Source: Patiria pectinifera (Eukaryota > Echinodermata > Asteroidea > Valvatida > Asterinidae). Taken from it: 64,000 bases of DNA. This document shows positions 61,547 through 64,000 of the stretch, one piece after another; positions within the stretch are counted from its first letter, which is position 1, and each line of letters opens with the position of its first letter. A model generated the notes under the pieces. It saw only the letters and a list, made by a program, of their open reading frames with translations. It did not search any database and was not told where the DNA came from. The DNA lies in NCBI GenBank assembly GCA_029964075.1, contig CM057133.1:14966699-15030698 (forward strand), given 5' to 3'. Position numbers and translations under genes: made by a program.

Positions 61547-64000
61547 CTGTGTGGGAAAAGCGTTAAATTCATCAAGGTTCTGGATTTCTAAAAGGGTGAG
61601 ATGAATTTTCTTAGGAATACGTTTTGTGCAACTTTCTTCTCCTCTTAAATCTATGAAAACTATTACGATCACCCACTCCCCTGCTCCTCCGGTCAATGTT
61701 GTTCTCCCCAGCTGATGGAGCACACACCGTGCAATGAGAGACAAAATTGAACGGGGGCCGGGGGATCGCGAGGGTGGGGGCCCAGCGAGATTTGGCCAGG
61801 GTTGTAGGTACAGGCCAGTAAATCGGTCCGAAATTGCCTAATTGCCAAATCACGATTTACATGCCCTCGTAATTATCCAGTATTTGAGCACACTGTCGGC
61901 CATGAACTTGAGGATTCGTATAAGGATAGGAGCCGTTCACTGGAACGTGAGCTTGTATTTCTGTACAATTTGGATGAAATTGGGGCCCTAAAAGCGCTCA
62001 CTTTTGCAATGGAGTGGGGGGGGGGGAACATTTTTCAAAATGGCGATGGGCTTCAGGACTATTATTTTAAGGGATGATTATATTTGGGTGGAAATTTCTC
62101 CCAAACTTGTTCATCAAGTTAAAGAAAGACCATGAAATAAGCTTTAAGCTTGATGTGTGTCTCGAACACCTTGGGGTAAATTATGAGTATATTTCCTGAC
62201 TTTCTGAAGTGGGGCCATTTATCATTGGGGTCTTTATTGCACCCATATAGGGACACTGTTAAAAGCGGGCCTTTGTATGGACGCTCTCGGACAGTAGGTG
62301 GCGCTCTCCATCGCTGCCGACTGACGTGACTCGCTTTTTTCCTATGATGTCGCCGCCCCCTTCGCGCTCCCCCTCCCCTCCCGGCTCACTCTTATAAAAT
62401 CTGTCGCCGGTTGCAATTTGCAACTGTACAACACCCCCACCCCTATGACATTGCCCTGAGGTGGGTATTATCAGCACTAAGAATGTCGGTAAAACTTAGA
62501 ACAACAAATATCAAGCAGCGGCATCCATTTTTAGAGATCTTCGAAATACTTCATCGACGCGTCACGCACACATTTTTATAAAGTATGACATTTTTAAAAG
62601 TTGGTATATAGAGCCCATGTGCCTTTTCAAAAATTTGAATTTTCTTTTCCGAACGAAATATGAACTATTATGTCCTGTAACAAATAAATTTGCTTGTTTG
62701 AGTTTGCAGGCCTTTACTCAGATTTGAAAGTTGGCTTTAACTGACGCGCTCCAGTTCTGAAATTGCGCACACTATCGCTCTTAATTCGAAAATTGAAATT
62801 AAATGATTGATTGCTTGGTATGGGCCGATTTTTTTCGTGCGATGTCTCATTTGAAAGGTCGTTGAAATTTTCGATTTTGGGGATTTAATTCCATTTGTAA
62901 TTGTAAACAACATAGCTATTTACGATCATAAGTAAGACTTTTTTTGACACGACGACTATGGAAAGACGTCGCGCCGGCAGATACATGTACTATCAAATTC
63001 CAGCACTGTACAAGAGTCGCCCAGACCCCTATCCAGGAGGGGGGGGGGTGGGTGTTCCAAACCCCCAGCTCTGTTAAACAATATTTTTTCCGTAGAAATT
63101 CTCCTGAAACTAATGGGAACCCCCCCCCCCCTCCGCTCTGACACCCCCGAAAATTTATACTGGTAATAACGTCTGCCTGTGCACAACATACGGACAGCAG
63201 AGGCAGCTTCGTCGTGGGATATTGTACGCTATTCTGTAATAATATAGCATTAATAATCGTCGAATTTGAACCGCACCCAAATAGTATGGTGCGAGTCCAT
63301 CCCCCCTCCCCCCATGATTTTCGGCGGCCAAAATATCCGGAGAAAAAAACCTGTCTACATTGCAGATTTTTTGAGTTGATGAACTCCTCCCCCCCTGTCA
63401 AAATGTCTGGTTCCGCCCCTGCCTCCGGTTGGGCTCCGCGCGTTTGGCGGATTCATCATCGGCAGTTTTTCAAGGTGTCAAAAGGCAACTGAACGGACGA
63501 GCCATCAGCTGATATCCTGCTGCCTAGCTGCTTGGTCGTGGCCCACAGGCCTTCCCACATTCTGGGGACTCCAACAATAATTAATTACCTCATTTCATTT
63601 TCTCATCCTACATGAGCTACAGCAACTTCATTTGGGTCAAAATAGTGATAAGCCGATATCACATTTCATATCAATGTACCAACTTACGTCAGAGGTGGAT
63701 CTAGTAACTTTTGCTGGGGATGGGTTGGGAGGAGGGGGAGTGGTTCAGGCCCGTCAGATTCAGATACACATGTACATACTTTATTGTGTGAGAGCAGGAG
63801 AAGGGTTCGACCCCCACCCCAGCCCCTCTGGATCCGTGACTACAGTCAAAGGCAAGTCTGTATTAAAAAGCCCCATGTTATGGAATTTTCCAATTCAATC
63901 CTTAAGGTCCATTGGGGTTTTCCACTTGACTTTGTTTTCTATTTTGTATTTCCAGTTTTAAGGTGAGGGGCTTTGTTTTCTTGCGTCTTCCTATTTTGCG
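61547..64000. other. Upstream flank or long intron without recognised exons
   Basis: 2.45 kb with poly-G/poly-C element pieces (62.0, 63.03, 63.12 and 63.3 kb). The segment at 63.31-63.42 kb repeats ATTTTCGG-GGCC and CCCCTGTCAAAATG-type words resembling the interior of the hAT-like element at 14.0-14.15 kb. No promoter, signal-peptide exon or further domain was found. Confidence 0.6.

Noticed and set aside
60334..60765. 143-codon minus-strand open frame in the S1-F1 intron
   Set aside because: Composition reflects the poly-T/poly-A stretch; no domain, and it is not flanked by phase-1 splice sites.
62916..63401. 161-codon minus-strand open frame near the right edge
   Set aside because: Glycine and proline runs come from poly-G/poly-C repeat sequence; it looks like repeat, not an upstream exon.

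Overview
The window looks like genomic DNA from a marine invertebrate, probably a deuterostome and most likely an echinoderm. The reasons are many short exons in AT-rich introns, recurring GTAGGCCTA-type motifs and poly-G/poly-C element ends, tRNA-derived SINEs, and a secreted protein combining SRCR, F-type lectin and somatomedin B modules. No prokaryotic signal is present. The organism call is an inference with modest confidence.

Nearly all recognisable coding sequence belongs to one giant multi-exon gene on the minus strand, so transcription runs from high to low coordinates. Neither end is in the window: the last exon seen (58-195) ends in a splice donor, and no signal peptide or start was found at the high-coordinate end. 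I assigned 85 exons: 59 intact single-exon somatomedin B (SMB) domains, 24 exons forming 8 F-type lectin (fucolectin/FTP-like) domains of three exons each (a, b, c), one SRCR exon and one short linker exon. All appear to be phase 1-1. Together they encode roughly 4,100 residues.

Domains are numbered in transcription order. The order is linker (61.5 kb), S1, F1 (with the SRCR exon lying between its b and c exons), F2; S2, F3, F4; S3, F5, F6; S4, F7, F8; then an unbroken run S5 to S59 down to position 58. The 5' half is thus a fourfold SMB-FTP-FTP unit, in which odd-numbered FTPs (c exon with LLEYPYLEC) alternate with even-numbered ones (c exon with VEEYSY or similar). The 3' half is a 55-domain SMB array alternating two subtypes. 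Subtype A reads ASCQFRCYT...[11 protein letters not shown] and ends [10 protein letters not shown]. Subtype B reads [11 protein letters not shown]...[12 protein letters not shown] and ends [12 protein letters not shown]. The alternation is interrupted by five BB doublets, giving runs of 9, 13, 9, 11 and 11 domains, which is the footprint of block duplications.

Recent duplication is visible at several scales: a 6.19 kb tandem block (1-5000 versus 6195-11020), a 1.1 kb block covering F7 and F5, near-identical F6 and F4 c exons, and a duplicated intron at 20 kb and 30 kb. Decayed or truncated SMB and FTP exons survive as remnants. The introns hold MITE-like and foldback elements (one with a perfect 8-bp target duplication), tRNA-derived SINEs, a LINE 3' fragment and a 162-bp minisatellite with two-unit higher-order structure. 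No second gene could be supported. The domain content suggests a secreted, disulfide-rich, multivalent glycan-binding or matrix/immune protein; that role is inference.
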